DNA from: Clostridiales bacterium
GTDB taxonomy: Bacteria; Bacillota; Clostridia; Christensenellales; Aristaeellaceae
Reading direction: 5' to 3'
DNA: 6,939 bases
Assembly (NCBI GenBank): GCA_012512355.1
Contig: JAAZEI010000073.1
Coordinates: forward strand, 1 to 6,939
Below are positions 1 to 6,077 of the stretch, in pieces. Every line of letters starts with the position of its first letter. Position 1 is the stretch's first letter. The translations under genes and the position numbers were made by a program. A model generated the notes under the pieces. It searched no databases. It was not told the DNA's origin and was given only the letters and a program-made list of their open reading frames with translations.

Positions 1-1505
1 ACTTGCGGGATGGGCGTCTTGATAGAATTGGCAATTTTTTTAAATCGGGCTTCTGCAGGCATCTGGCCTTCGAATGCCCATCCTGTGATGGCGCCTTCCG
101 CATTGGCAGTTTTCTTTTGGATGGTCAGCGGGCTTGAGCAGATTGCGTCAAGCAGGCTTTCTTTGACGCTTGGCAGGCCCTTCGCGATTTGATTGATTAT
201 TTCCTGCGCGCAAAACGCTTCAAACTGATCATACCACCCGGATTCATCAATCAGTTTCACCAAATAAAAGGGAAACAGTGTGCTGACGATCAAGCCTGTG
301 CGGTTTTTGGGTGCCAGGCTGCTTTGGCGCAGCGCCGGGCATGAAATCTCGAAGGTTGTCAGCTCAAAATAGCGACGAAGCCACTTTTCCAGGGAGCTTC
401 TCTGCGCTTGTGGGCTTGTCTGGTTCACTGCTTCTTTCCAGCTGTCCAGCCCGAGGGAAGATAAACCTGATAACTTTGGTGTATAAAAACAATGAGGACC
501 AAATGCTTGGTCAACCAGGGAGGGTTCTATATCCAATTCATAAAATACCGACAGCACTGAGTCTCCGCCATGCCCCTGTTCAACCAGTTTTGCCTGTTTA
601 TGAATGGCATTGATGTTTGCGGCGGGCACGGTGCGGATTGCCCGGTAAAGCGATTTCATGTCAGCTGCCCAGATAAGGTGTTTATAGTTCGCTTTTCGGC
701 CGTCTGCGGCCCTTGCCTCACGAAGCGACGGGTCTACCTCAACAATCTTTGTAGTGCGGGATATTTGACCGCCTTGTTCGCGGAAAAAGTCAGTCATGGA
801 TTTCGCCAGCGCCCCTGTTCCATCTTTGGGGTAGATGTAGCTCAAATACAGGCTGAAGTAGCCCAAGGCGAAAAACCCCGGTGTATTTCTAAAAAAATGC
901 TGGGCAATGACGTCAATCAGTGCCTGATTATCGGTGAAACTGGCCAGATGCTCCTCTATGGGCAGCTGATAGTTTTTCATTTTTCCCATGTTCATCTGGA
1001 AGCGGACAAGCCAGGGCAAAATAGTACCTACAAGATACTTGGGATCACTTTTCATGTCCATGAACAGCGGGTTATCTATGCCGTACAGCACATCCATCAT
1101 GCGCATCACTTTGCGGATTTCGTCCAATATGGCTGTGATATCCTGTGCATTTTCAGGGAATATCTCTGTGAGCATCGCGCCATATTCCAGCAGGAGCTGC
1201 TCTTCATTTTGTCCTTTGTCCAGGCGGACGATTTTGTCTGCAACTTTGATTGAAACCGGGTTTGGTAAAAATTCAAGCTCGATGCCCAGATCGCGCAGCA
1301 TCGGCTGGATGATGCCGGAATTTGCTACCGCGCGCAGGCCGGCATCAAAGTGAAATCCGTGCCGGGAAAAATCTGCGACCAGCCCGCCTGTTTTGTCGGA
1401 ACGCTCGCAAACAAGCACTTTCTGTCCTGCCCTGGCAAGATAACAGCCGGCAGTCAGACCGGCCATGCCGGAACCTACAATCAGCACATCATATGCATTA
1501 TCCAT
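1..1505 (-). CDS. NAD(P)/FAD-dependent oxidoreductase, CrtI/phytoene desaturase or retinol saturase type (C-terminus off window)
   Basis: The frame is open for 501 codons from ATG at 1505 to the left edge, with no stop, so the C-terminus lies outside. The N-terminus carries the FAD dinucleotide-binding motif GSGMAG (residues 11-16) with the ribose-binding Glu at 34 and a following TGG (39-41). The stretch YPKDGTGALAKSM (about 225-237) matches the second conserved block of the phytoene desaturase/amine oxidase superfamily, and PALRQSSLAP (about 390-399) and GAITGWAFEG (471-480) fit its C-terminal half. Family members usually run about 500-540 residues, so probably only the final FAD-contacting helix is missing. 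A good ribosome site, AGAGGT at 1511-1516, lies 5 bases before the start. Family members desaturate, isomerise or saturate polyenes such as carotenoids and retinol; the substrate here is unknown. It is divergent from the NTF2-SDR-EFR1 genes, which suggests joint function. The family assignment is firm, the substrate is not. Confidence 0.9.
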   Translation of the reverse strand, partial: MDNAYDVLIVGSGMAGLTAGCYLARAGQKVLVCERSDKTGGLVADFSRHGFHFDAGLRAVANSGIIQPMLRDLGIELEFLPNPVSIKVADKIVRLDKGQNEEQLLLEYGAMLTEIFPENAQDITAILDEIRKVMRMMDVLYGIDNPLFMDMKSDPKYLVGTILPWLVRFQMNMGKMKNYQLPIEEHLASFTDNQALIDVIAQHFFRNTPGFFALGYFSLYLSYIYPKDGTGALAKSMTDFFREQGGQISRTTKIVEVDPSLREARAADGRKANYKHLIWAADMKSLYRAIRTVPAANINAIHKQAKLVEQGHGGDSVLSVFYELDIEPSLVDQAFGPHCFYTPKLSGLSSLGLDSWKEAVNQTSPQAQRSSLEKWLRRYFELTTFEISCPALRQSSLAPKNRTGLIVSTLFPFYLVKLIDESGWYDQFEAFCAQEIINQIAKGLPSVKESLLDAICSSPLTIQKKTANAEGAITGWAFEGQMPAEARFKKIANSIKTPIPQ

Positions 1506-1606
1506 GTCATACCTCTGTTTTTCATAAGCGCTCTTTGATTTCCTCGCATTTAAACAGCTTTTTAATGCGGGCTTTTTCGCTGCTGCATTTTGTATAAGTT
1601 TTTGCA

Positions 1607-1644
1607 GGCACCTGTCAGGATGGGTTTTAAGCTTTTGGCACCTG
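1607..1644. repeat. Direct repeat GGCACCTG, two copies 30 bases apart
   Basis: GGCACCTG occurs at 1607-1614 and again at 1637-1644, exactly 30 bases start to start, or about three helical turns. On the minus strand, which would be the leader of the FAD oxidoreductase transcript, the copies read CAGGTGCC. Same-face spacing is typical of paired protein-binding sites, but eight bases is short and chance is not excluded. Confidence 0.3.
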
Positions 1645-1678
1645 GTAAGTTTACTTGCCGGCGCGCTGCATGATGGAT

Positions 1679-1697
1679 GGACCATCGAGGTTGGTCC
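1679..1697 (-). other. Hairpin in the leader of the FAD oxidoreductase transcript
   Basis: GGACCA (1679-1684) and TGGTCC (1692-1697) are perfect inverted arms around a 7-base loop. If transcription starts near 1730, this hairpin lies early in a leader of about 225 bases. On the plus strand it is followed after 8 bases by TTTTT (1706-1710), but the gap is too long for a classical terminator. No known riboswitch consensus was recognised. Confidence 0.3.
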
Positions 1698-1736
1698 GGC
1701 GCTGCTTTTTCATAATACCGCAGGCTGATTGCTGTC

Positions 1737-1765
1737 ATTATATCAACCAATATAGGCACGAACAA
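1737..1765 (-). promoter_or_regulatory. Candidate promoter for the FAD oxidoreductase
   Basis: On the minus strand a perfect TATAAT (1742-1737) is preceded at 17 bases by TTGTTC (1765-1760), which shares only the first three bases with the TTGACA consensus. The start point would fall near 1730, giving a leader of about 225 bases before the ATG at 1505. The spacer carries TATATTGGTTGA (1754-1743), nearly identical to a motif beside the plus-strand promoter. The spacing and -10 box are good; the -35 box is weak. Confidence 0.45.
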
Positions 1766-1835
1766 GCGAAAGCCTCAAAGAGTACATGAAACATACCTTT
1801 TTCATAAGATAAATGAATAAAAGTACGGTAAAATT

Positions 1836-1865
1836 TAGAGATCCAAAGGCACACTCTCTATACAT
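1836..1865 (+). promoter_or_regulatory. Inverted repeat with -10-like box, possible operator
   Basis: TAGAGA (1836-1841) and TCTCTA (1855-1860) are perfect 6-base inverted arms separated by 13 bases. TATACA (1859-1864) overlaps the right arm and TTTAGA (1834-1839) overlaps the left. Read as a plus-strand promoter, the boxes lie 19 bases apart with the dyad filling the spacer, the layout known for MerR-regulated promoters. The boxes match consensus only partly, so this is a candidate only. Confidence 0.3.
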
Positions 1866-1926
1866 AATAAAGGAATATGACTCATTCGTCTTTTTTATAT
1901 GTCAAGGCTTCCAATAGCTGACAGCA

Positions 1927-1935
1927 TGGTATACT
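1927..1935 (+). promoter_or_regulatory. Candidate extended -10 promoter for the NTF2-SDR-EFR1 operon
   Basis: The sequence TGGTATACT fits the extended -10 form TGnTATAAT with one mismatch. No good -35 box is visible at the usual distance, which extended -10 promoters tolerate. Transcription would begin near 1942 and give a leader of about 137 bases before the ATG at 2079. A dyad at 1959-1973 would lie just downstream of the start point, where a repressor could act. Confidence 0.45.
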
Positions 1936-1958
1936 ATAGCTTGTGCCTTGCTGTTTCT

Positions 1959-1973
1959 CCAATTATATATTGG
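1959..1973. repeat. Dyad CCAAT-TATAT-ATTGG, possible operator
   Basis: Perfect 5-base inverted arms, CCAAT (1959-1963) and ATTGG (1969-1973), flank TATAT. The dyad lies about 17 bases after the predicted start point of the plus-strand operon. Its right half belongs to TATATTGGTTTA (1966-1977), which recurs with one mismatch on the other strand inside the minus-strand promoter. Size, symmetry and position suit a repressor site; no regulator family is identified. Confidence 0.35.
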
Positions 1974-2078
1974 TTTACATCTAAACCCACTACAAATCAA
2001 GGCCTGCCACATATGCAAGCGACCGGAAGATAGAATAATCCATCCCTAAAAATGCCTTACAGGAGAAGATGCTGAATT

Positions 2079-2585
2079 ATGCAGAAAACGATAACAAAGA
2101 CAGACGAAGTGATTGTAATAAATAAAGAATTGCCTAGCCTTGGCGAAGATAGGCTTGAACTGAGCGAAGAAAATGTATTGATGCTGTGGAGTCAGACCTA
2201 CAACACACAGGGCAAACCGGATTGGTCACATATTTTCAAGTATTATCATGAAGAGATTGTGTTTCATGATACCATTCAGCAAATCAGCGGCAAGGAAGAA
2301 TTTATCGCCCTGTGCAACCGCCTGACAAAGAGATGCAAGGAACTGAGGATGGATATTGAGACCATCTTTAAAAAAGACAATGAGATCATGTTTGACTGGA
2401 AAATGACCATGATGTTCAATAAGTTCCCCAGCACGCCTATCTTTGGAAGCACAAAGCTGACCCTGCATGAAGACGGTAGGATTATCAGACAGCGTGATTA
2501 TTATGACCTGTGGGGAGATATCTTCAATGGCATCCCCTGGTTTAAAAAACCTTATCGCAAGTTTATGCATAAAAAGTTTGGATGA
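2079..2585 (+). CDS. NTF2/SnoaL-like protein
   Basis: This 168-residue cytoplasmic protein has the size and pattern of the nuclear transport factor 2 (SnoaL-like) fold: an N-terminal helix at LMLWSQTYNT (34-43), the YYHEEIVFHD segment (55-64), and beta strands ending in EDGRIIRQRDYYDLWGDIF (131-149). The fold forms a cone-shaped pocket used by ketosteroid isomerases, polyketide cyclases and many binding proteins. No catalytic set can be assigned with confidence; D64 and D140 are the acidic residues to consider. About 30 residues precede the fold and about 18 basic or aromatic residues follow it. AGGAGA at 2061-2066 is a strong ribosome site but lies 12 bases from the ATG, longer than usual; the nearer ATG at 2069 is in another frame. 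The stop overlaps the SDR start as ATGA, which suggests coupled translation and joint work on one substrate. The reaction is unknown. Confidence 0.8.
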   Translation: MQKTITKTDEVIVINKELPSLGEDRLELSEENVLMLWSQTYNTQGKPDWSHIFKYYHEEIVFHDTIQQISGKEEFIALCNRLTKRCKELRMDIETIFKKDNEIMFDWKMTMMFNKFPSTPIFGSTKLTLHEDGRIIRQRDYYDLWGDIFNGIPWFKKPYRKFMHKKFG

Positions 2586-3520
2586 GCCTAATGAAGTATA
2601 CAAAAGATGACCTGGCATTTTTAAAAAGCGCCAAAGCAACCCAGCGAAAGAGCAGTCAATCCCTCAAAGGGAAAACCTGCGCCGTATCCGGGGCTACCTC
2701 GGGCGTTGGGCTGGAAGCTGTCAAGCGTTTGGCCGCAGGCGGCGCGGATATCGTTATGGTTTGCCGCAATGAAGTCAAAGCCGAAAGCATCAAAACTCAG
2801 CTGCTCAAAGATCACGATGTGACAATTGATATCATTAGGGCCGACTTCAGCTGCCTTGAGGATGTCAGAAATGCGGCCCAAACTATCTGTGAGCGCTATG
2901 AAACCCTTGATCTGCTCATCAACAGCGCCGGACTTTATTCGACTAAACGAAAGACCACCCAGGATGGGAATGAGCTGGTGTTTGGGGTTAACCATCTTGC
3001 CTCTTTTTTATTGACTCTGCTGCTGCTTGGGCCCCTCAAAAAAAGCGGGCAGGGGCGTATTATCCAGGTGAATTCCGAAGGGCATCGCTTTGGCGGGCTT
3101 AATGTGGATGATCTGGATTGGAAAAAGCGCCATTACTTTGGTTTGCGCTCCTATGGCGCATCAAAAACTGCTCAGATCATGACGGTGATGATGCTGGCTG
3201 ATAAATTAAAGGGCACAAACGTCACAATCAATGCCATGCATCCGGGTGGGGTGAGAACTAACATCGGCCAAAATAACGGCTTATTGTACAGATCATGGCA
3301 GCGCGGTGTCATTTGGCACTTTTTAAAAGACCCGGCCATTTCAGGCGAAGCTTTGTACTACCTGGCTGCGGATCCGGAGCTTGGTAAAACCACCGGAAGA
3401 TATTTTTATCTGACAATCGACGTAAAACCCATGCAGCACGCGCTGGATGAAAGGGTGCGCGCGGACCTATGGAAAAAAAGCCTGCAGCTGATAGGGGTTG
3501 ACGATTCACAGATAGGCTGA
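2582..3520 (+). CDS. Short-chain dehydrogenase/reductase (SDR), retinol-dehydrogenase-like
   Basis: This 312-residue protein is a classical-mechanism SDR of the length seen in retinol dehydrogenase and WW-oxidoreductase relatives, with an N-terminal extension of about 30 residues. The cofactor motif is SGATSGVG (36-43), with Ser instead of the usual Thr at its first position. R62 at the end of the second strand favours NADP(H). D88, NSAG (114-117, usually NNAG) and N137 follow. The catalytic set is S165 with YGASK (Y191, K195), and HPGG (220-223) closes the active site. It should oxidise an alcohol or reduce a carbonyl, probably on a hydrophobic substrate. Its ATG overlaps the stop of the NTF2 gene; no ribosome site precedes it, so translation is probably coupled, although an in-frame ATG at 2591 with GGATGAG before it is an alternative start. 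The EFR1 gene follows after 56 bases. Confidence 0.92.
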   Translation: MSLMKYTKDDLAFLKSAKATQRKSSQSLKGKTCAVSGATSGVGLEAVKRLAAGGADIVMVCRNEVKAESIKTQLLKDHDVTIDIIRADFSCLEDVRNAAQTICERYETLDLLINSAGLYSTKRKTTQDGNELVFGVNHLASFLLTLLLLGPLKKSGQGRIIQVNSEGHRFGGLNVDDLDWKKRHYFGLRSYGASKTAQIMTVMMLADKLKGTNVTINAMHPGGVRTNIGQNNGLLYRSWQRGVIWHFLKDPAISGEALYYLAADPELGKTTGRYFYLTIDVKPMQHALDERVRADLWKKSLQLIGVDDSQIG

Positions 3521-3538
3521 CCGGATCGTTTTCAGGGA

Positions 3539-3553
3539 AGAGATTGATTCTCT
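3539..3553 (+). repeat. Small hairpin between the SDR and EFR1 genes
   Basis: AGAGA (3539-3543) and TCTCT (3549-3553) form a 5-base stem with a 5-base loop in the 56-base gap. No T-run follows, so it is not a terminator. It could affect mRNA stability or the EFR1 ribosome site, or be chance. Confidence 0.2.
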
Positions 3554-3576
3554 GCGGAGAAGAAAAGGAGTCATAG

Positions 3577-4305
3577 ATGATTTATTATTTTTCGGGCACA
3601 GGAAACTCAGAGTGGGCAGCCCGGGAACTGGCCTCAAAAACCAATGATAGTGCTGCCAGCCTGGTTGCTCTGGAGCCTCCCTCATCTGCAGACAATCAGA
3701 CCATCGGAATTGTTTTTCCCATTTATGCCTGGGGAGTTCCTGAACCGGTGCTGAATTTTGTAAAAAAGCTTAGGGGTCAACCTGCCTATGCCTATGGCGT
3801 ATGCACCTGCGGGGACGAAGCGGGCAAAGCGATGGAAAAACTTGAAAGCATATTCCCGCTAAACGCTGCCTGGTCTGTGGCGATGCCGACCAACTATGTC
3901 ATGGGAGCAGATGTTGAAAGCGACCAGAGCATTAGATCTAAGATGAAGAGGGCTGAAGAATTGCTGGACAAAATTGCAATGGACATAGCGCAAAAAAAAG
4001 CAATTCATGAGGTGAATCAAGGAAGCATCGCTTGGGTTAAATCCACCCTCTTTAACCTGGGCTTTAATCGTTTTGCCAGAAGCACGAGGGGATTTTATGC
4101 TGACGACAACTGCAACTCCTGCGGGCTTTGCGCACAGATATGCCCCGCGCATAGCATCACAATGCATCATGGGAAGCCGCGGTGGGGTGAAAAATGCTAC
4201 CGCTGCACGGCCTGCATCAACCGCTGCCCGACAAAAGCCATCCAATACGGCAAAGGGACACTAAAAAGAGGAAGATATCAATTTAAACAGCCCTCAGCTG
4301 AGTGA
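3577..4305 (+). CDS. EFR1-type flavodoxin/2[4Fe-4S] ferredoxin fusion
   Basis: This 242-residue protein joins a flavodoxin-like domain to a bacterial ferredoxin domain. The N-terminus has the FMN phosphate loop SGTGNS (6-11), followed by FPIYAWGVP (47-55) and CTCGD (76-80), which line the flavin in this family. The C-terminal part has two complete CxxCxxCxxxCP cluster motifs, C179/C182/C185/C189 and C207/C210/C213/C217, each expected to hold a [4Fe-4S] cluster. The family (EFR1, common in Clostridia) is thought to pass low-potential electrons between iron-sulfur clusters and FMN in the cytoplasm. The start is supported by AAGGAG (3565-3570) six bases before the ATG. It follows the SDR by 56 bases on the same strand, which suggests that it supplies electrons to a reductive step by the neighbouring enzymes; the FAD oxidoreductase is the obvious candidate partner. 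The assignment is firm, the partner is inferred. Confidence 0.93.
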   Translation: MIYYFSGTGNSEWAARELASKTNDSAASLVALEPPSSADNQTIGIVFPIYAWGVPEPVLNFVKKLRGQPAYAYGVCTCGDEAGKAMEKLESIFPLNAAWSVAMPTNYVMGADVESDQSIRSKMKRAEELLDKIAMDIAQKKAIHEVNQGSIAWVKSTLFNLGFNRFARSTRGFYADDNCNSCGLCAQICPAHSITMHHGKPRWGEKCYRCTACINRCPTKAIQYGKGTLKRGRYQFKQPSAE

Positions 4306-4317
4306 GCCTGAGAGCTG
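4288..4317 (+). terminator. Probable terminator of the NTF2-SDR-EFR1 operon
   Basis: CAGCCCTCAG (4288-4297) pairs with CTGAGAGCTG (4308-4317) in 9 of 10 positions, with a 10-base loop that contains the EFR1 stop codon. The following bases, TGGATATTTTGTG, are only moderately T-rich, so termination may be partial. It is the only strong hairpin near the end of the operon, and a convergent gene lies beyond. Confidence 0.4.
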
Positions 4318-4375
4318 TGGATATTTTGTGTATTGCGCTGCAAGTGCTGATTTATCGCTCACAAAGCTTTCATAC

Positions 4376-4402
4376 AAAAATATGTTAACAGAAAATGTTG
4401 AC
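4376..4402 (-). terminator. Probable terminator of the flavin reductase-CGGC-TraB gene train
   Basis: On the minus strand, 13 bases after the TraB stop, GTCAACA (4402-4396) and TGTTAAC (4390-4384) form a stem with 6 of 7 pairs around TTTTC. It is followed at once by ATATTTTT (4383-4376), a reasonable U-tract. The stem is AT-rich and not very stable, but the order of stem and T-run fits a rho-independent terminator. Confidence 0.4.
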
Positions 4403-4414
4403 GCTAAATCCAAG

Positions 4415-5569
4415 TTAAAATAAGTTTTTAACGATTTCCAGACCTGCGGCAAAGGTGCCAATGGCGCTTCCAATATTGGCCATGATGACGATCAGCAGGA
4501 CCTTGAGAAAACGATTCTTCAAAAAAAGCTTCAGCGAGAAGATATCACGGGGAATATTGTTGATGTCCTGCACAGTGGGCTTTCTGATTGTCGCCTCAAC
4601 CAAGCCCGTTACCCACCCGCAGGCAATCAAAGGATTGAGGGACGTGAAGGGCGCTGCGACAAGGGCGGTCAAGATGCTTAAGGGATGTCCAAGGGCCAAG
4701 GCTGTGAATCCCGCTGCCATCAGCCCGTTCCAAAGAGCCCAGGATGACAGCTGCCGAATGCCCGTTTCAACGCTGATCACCAGGCTGTAGATCATCAGAC
4801 CTGCGATGAGCAGCGGAATCGTCCAGGCAATGACGCGTGAAATCGAACTCTTGGCAGGTACAGCAGAAATCTCGGCGATATCCTGCGTCTTGAAGATCTC
4901 CTGCGCTACCCCGGGGACATGTGCCCCGCCCAGTACAGCTATGATTTTTTTGCCCGGTGCTTCTTTGATTTTATAAGCCAAATACTGGTCACGCTCGTCG
5001 ATGAGAATGTCGGTGATTTTGGGAAATTTTTTACGCACCTGGGCGGTGACCGATGCCAGCACATCTGTTTTTAACAGGTTGCTGACATCTTCATTTGATA
5101 CATTACTGTCCTCGTCTGAAGATAGCAGCAGGTCAAAAAACATTTTACCTTTCTCCCAAATATTCAATTTGCGCCAGATACGGGTAAAAGTTGTCTGTAT
5201 GCTGCGATCAGCCAAGATTAGCTCCGCGCCAATTTCTTTGGCGCTTTTTATACCTTCCAACATTTCCTGCCCGGCCACGGTATCAAGATTTTTTGCGATT
5301 TTCTTCTGGTAGGCACCCAAGATGAGGTTGGCTAACAGGAAGCCTACTTTTTTTGATTTAATCACTTGGATGATGTCTGTGTTTTCCCAGGCTTTGGGAT
5401 TTTGTATGCTTTGATAGCGCCCTTCATCCAGCTCGATACAGACGCTGTCAGGCCTTTCTTCATGAATCACCTCTCTGATCAGGTCAGCGCTTTCCTTTAA
5501 AACATGCGCGGTCCCCACCAGGATGATTTCTTTTCCTTTGTACTCGAGCCTGACAAGGTTTTCTTCCAT
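4415..5569 (-). CDS. TraB/PrgY family membrane protein
   Basis: This 384-residue protein matches the TraB/PrgY (TraB/GumN superfamily) layout: a soluble N-terminal domain of about 240 residues, then a membrane domain. Conserved family motifs are GTAH (19-22), the acidic IELDEGRY (45-52), LADR (119-122), DERD (191-194) and GGAHVPG (214-220). The His and acidic residues probably form a metal-dependent hydrolase site, as proposed for the related Tiki proteases. Hydrophobic segments lie at about 246-266, 279-295, 296-318 and 354-376. PrgY/TraB of enterococcal plasmids shuts down pheromone activity; the role of chromosomal homologues in bacteria and archaea is not settled, but peptide degradation is the main proposal. 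The ribosome site AGGGTGG (5574-5580) lies 4 bases before the ATG. It is the last gene of the minus-strand train, 52 bases after the CGGC gene; the gap holds the palindrome AAAAAATTTTTT (5583-5594). No peptide pheromone gene was found nearby. Confidence 0.9.
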   Translation of the reverse strand: MEENLVRLEYKGKEIILVGTAHVLKESADLIREVIHEERPDSVCIELDEGRYQSIQNPKAWENTDIIQVIKSKKVGFLLANLILGAYQKKIAKNLDTVAGQEMLEGIKSAKEIGAELILADRSIQTTFTRIWRKLNIWEKGKMFFDLLLSSDEDSNVSNEDVSNLLKTDVLASVTAQVRKKFPKITDILIDERDQYLAYKIKEAPGKKIIAVLGGAHVPGVAQEIFKTQDIAEISAVPAKSSISRVIAWTIPLLIAGLMIYSLVISVETGIRQLSSWALWNGLMAAGFTALALGHPLSILTALVAAPFTSLNPLIACGWVTGLVEATIRKPTVQDINNIPRDIFSLKLFLKNRFLKVLLIVIMANIGSAIGTFAAGLEIVKNLF

Positions 5570-5621
5570 AATGCCACCCTTTAAAAAATTTTTTACTGCT
5601 TAAGGAACTTACCCCATGATT

Positions 5622-6065
5622 TCAGTCGTAAGCTTTTCTGACGGATTCATCATCATGGAATAATTCGCTGGCGACCAGGCGCACATCTGTCTTTTCCCAG
5701 AAAGGAAGTTTCTGATGTTCCTCGTAGTATTTCCTCGGAATTGGGTGAGTGCCAATAACCACAGGAATTTTGTACCGGCTTTCAATAAATTTCTTAAAAG
5801 CGTTGATGCGAGGACAAGGCGGATATCCAACGACCAGACCTGTTGCCAAATGGATAACTTCGGCGCCATTTTTGACCATCTCTTCAGGGACATATTCGAT
5901 ATTCCCTCCGGGACAGCCGCCGCAATTTGAATAACCTACCAACTCCACTTCTTCGTCTGGAGGGTATATCGAAAACGCGCCCACCCGTTCCTTTAATGCT
6001 CGCAGACATTTTCCGCCACCGCAGTTTTGATAACGGCCGCAGATAATAATACCAATTTTTTTCAT
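5622..6065 (-). CDS. CGGC-domain protein
   Basis: This 147-residue cytoplasmic protein belongs to the CGGC-domain family (putative metal-binding; function unproven). The N-terminus KKIGIIICGRYQNCGGGKC (2-20) carries C9, C15 and C20; the name-giving CGGC is at 48-51, followed by PGG; C84 lies in YPPCPR (81-86) and H107 in IGTHPIP (104-110). These Cys and His residues could bind a metal or iron-sulfur centre. The length is typical of the family and the protein appears complete. The ribosome site TAGGAG (6075-6080) contains the flavin reductase stop codon TAG, and the ATG follows 9 bases after it, so the two genes are almost certainly cotranscribed. Pairing with a flavin reductase suggests a redox role, but no reaction can be assigned. 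Confidence 0.88.
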   Translation of the reverse strand: MKKIGIIICGRYQNCGGGKCLRALKERVGAFSIYPPDEEVELVGYSNCGGCPGGNIEYVPEEMVKNGAEVIHLATGLVVGYPPCPRINAFKKFIESRYKIPVVIGTHPIPRKYYEEHQKLPFWEKTDVRLVASELFHDDESVRKAYD

Positions 6066-6077
6066 CCAGTTAATCTC

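Larger units (their letters stand above)
1522..1765 (-). pseudogene. Possible decayed coding remnant upstream of the FAD oxidoreductase
   Basis: Two minus-strand frames contain protein-like text without forming one gene. One frame, open from ATG at 1765 to 1562, includes SLRYYEKA, which resembles the LRYYEK signature of MerR-family regulators, but the helix-turn-helix expected before it and the residues expected after it are absent. A second frame ends at the TGA at 1522-1524, only 16 bases before the oxidoreductase start, and its tail reads SSEKARIKKLFKCEEIKERL, which looks like a natural charged C-terminal helix. A regulator gene decayed by frameshifts would explain both. Chance open frames in a 5' untranslated region are equally possible, and a candidate promoter at 1737-1765 lies within the same stretch. 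Confidence 0.2.

Noticed and set aside
1..1505. Carotenoid biosynthesis gene (phytoene desaturase crtI) as a firm call
   Set aside because: The superfamily fits, but no phytoene synthase or other pathway gene is present and the substrate cannot be read from the sequence, so no symbol was given.
10..1597. Several plus-strand open frames of 60-227 codons across the left part
   Set aside because: They lie opposite the FAD oxidoreductase or its leader and show no recognisable motifs; the minus-strand frame has clear family signatures throughout.
1686..1710. Plus-strand terminator from the GGACCA hairpin and TTTTT run
   Set aside because: Eight bases separate the stem from the T-run, and no plus-strand gene ends before it.
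2226..2995. Minus-strand open frames of 137 and 124 codons
   Set aside because: They are antisense to the NTF2 and SDR genes, have no convincing ribosome sites, and carry no known motif.
4415..5569. Evidence for a conjugative plasmid from the TraB/PrgY protein
   Set aside because: TraB-family proteins are also common on chromosomes of bacteria and archaea, and no transfer, replication or pheromone gene is nearby.
5583..5594. Perfect 12-base palindrome AAAAAATTTTTT between the CGGC and TraB genes
   Set aside because: A run of A followed by T is automatically palindromic and common in AT-rich gaps; it has no GC stem for a terminator and no promoter boxes around it.
5609..5893. Minus-strand 94-codon frame overlapping the CGGC gene
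   Set aside because: It lies in another frame of the same strand and lacks the CGGC family motifs found in the true frame.
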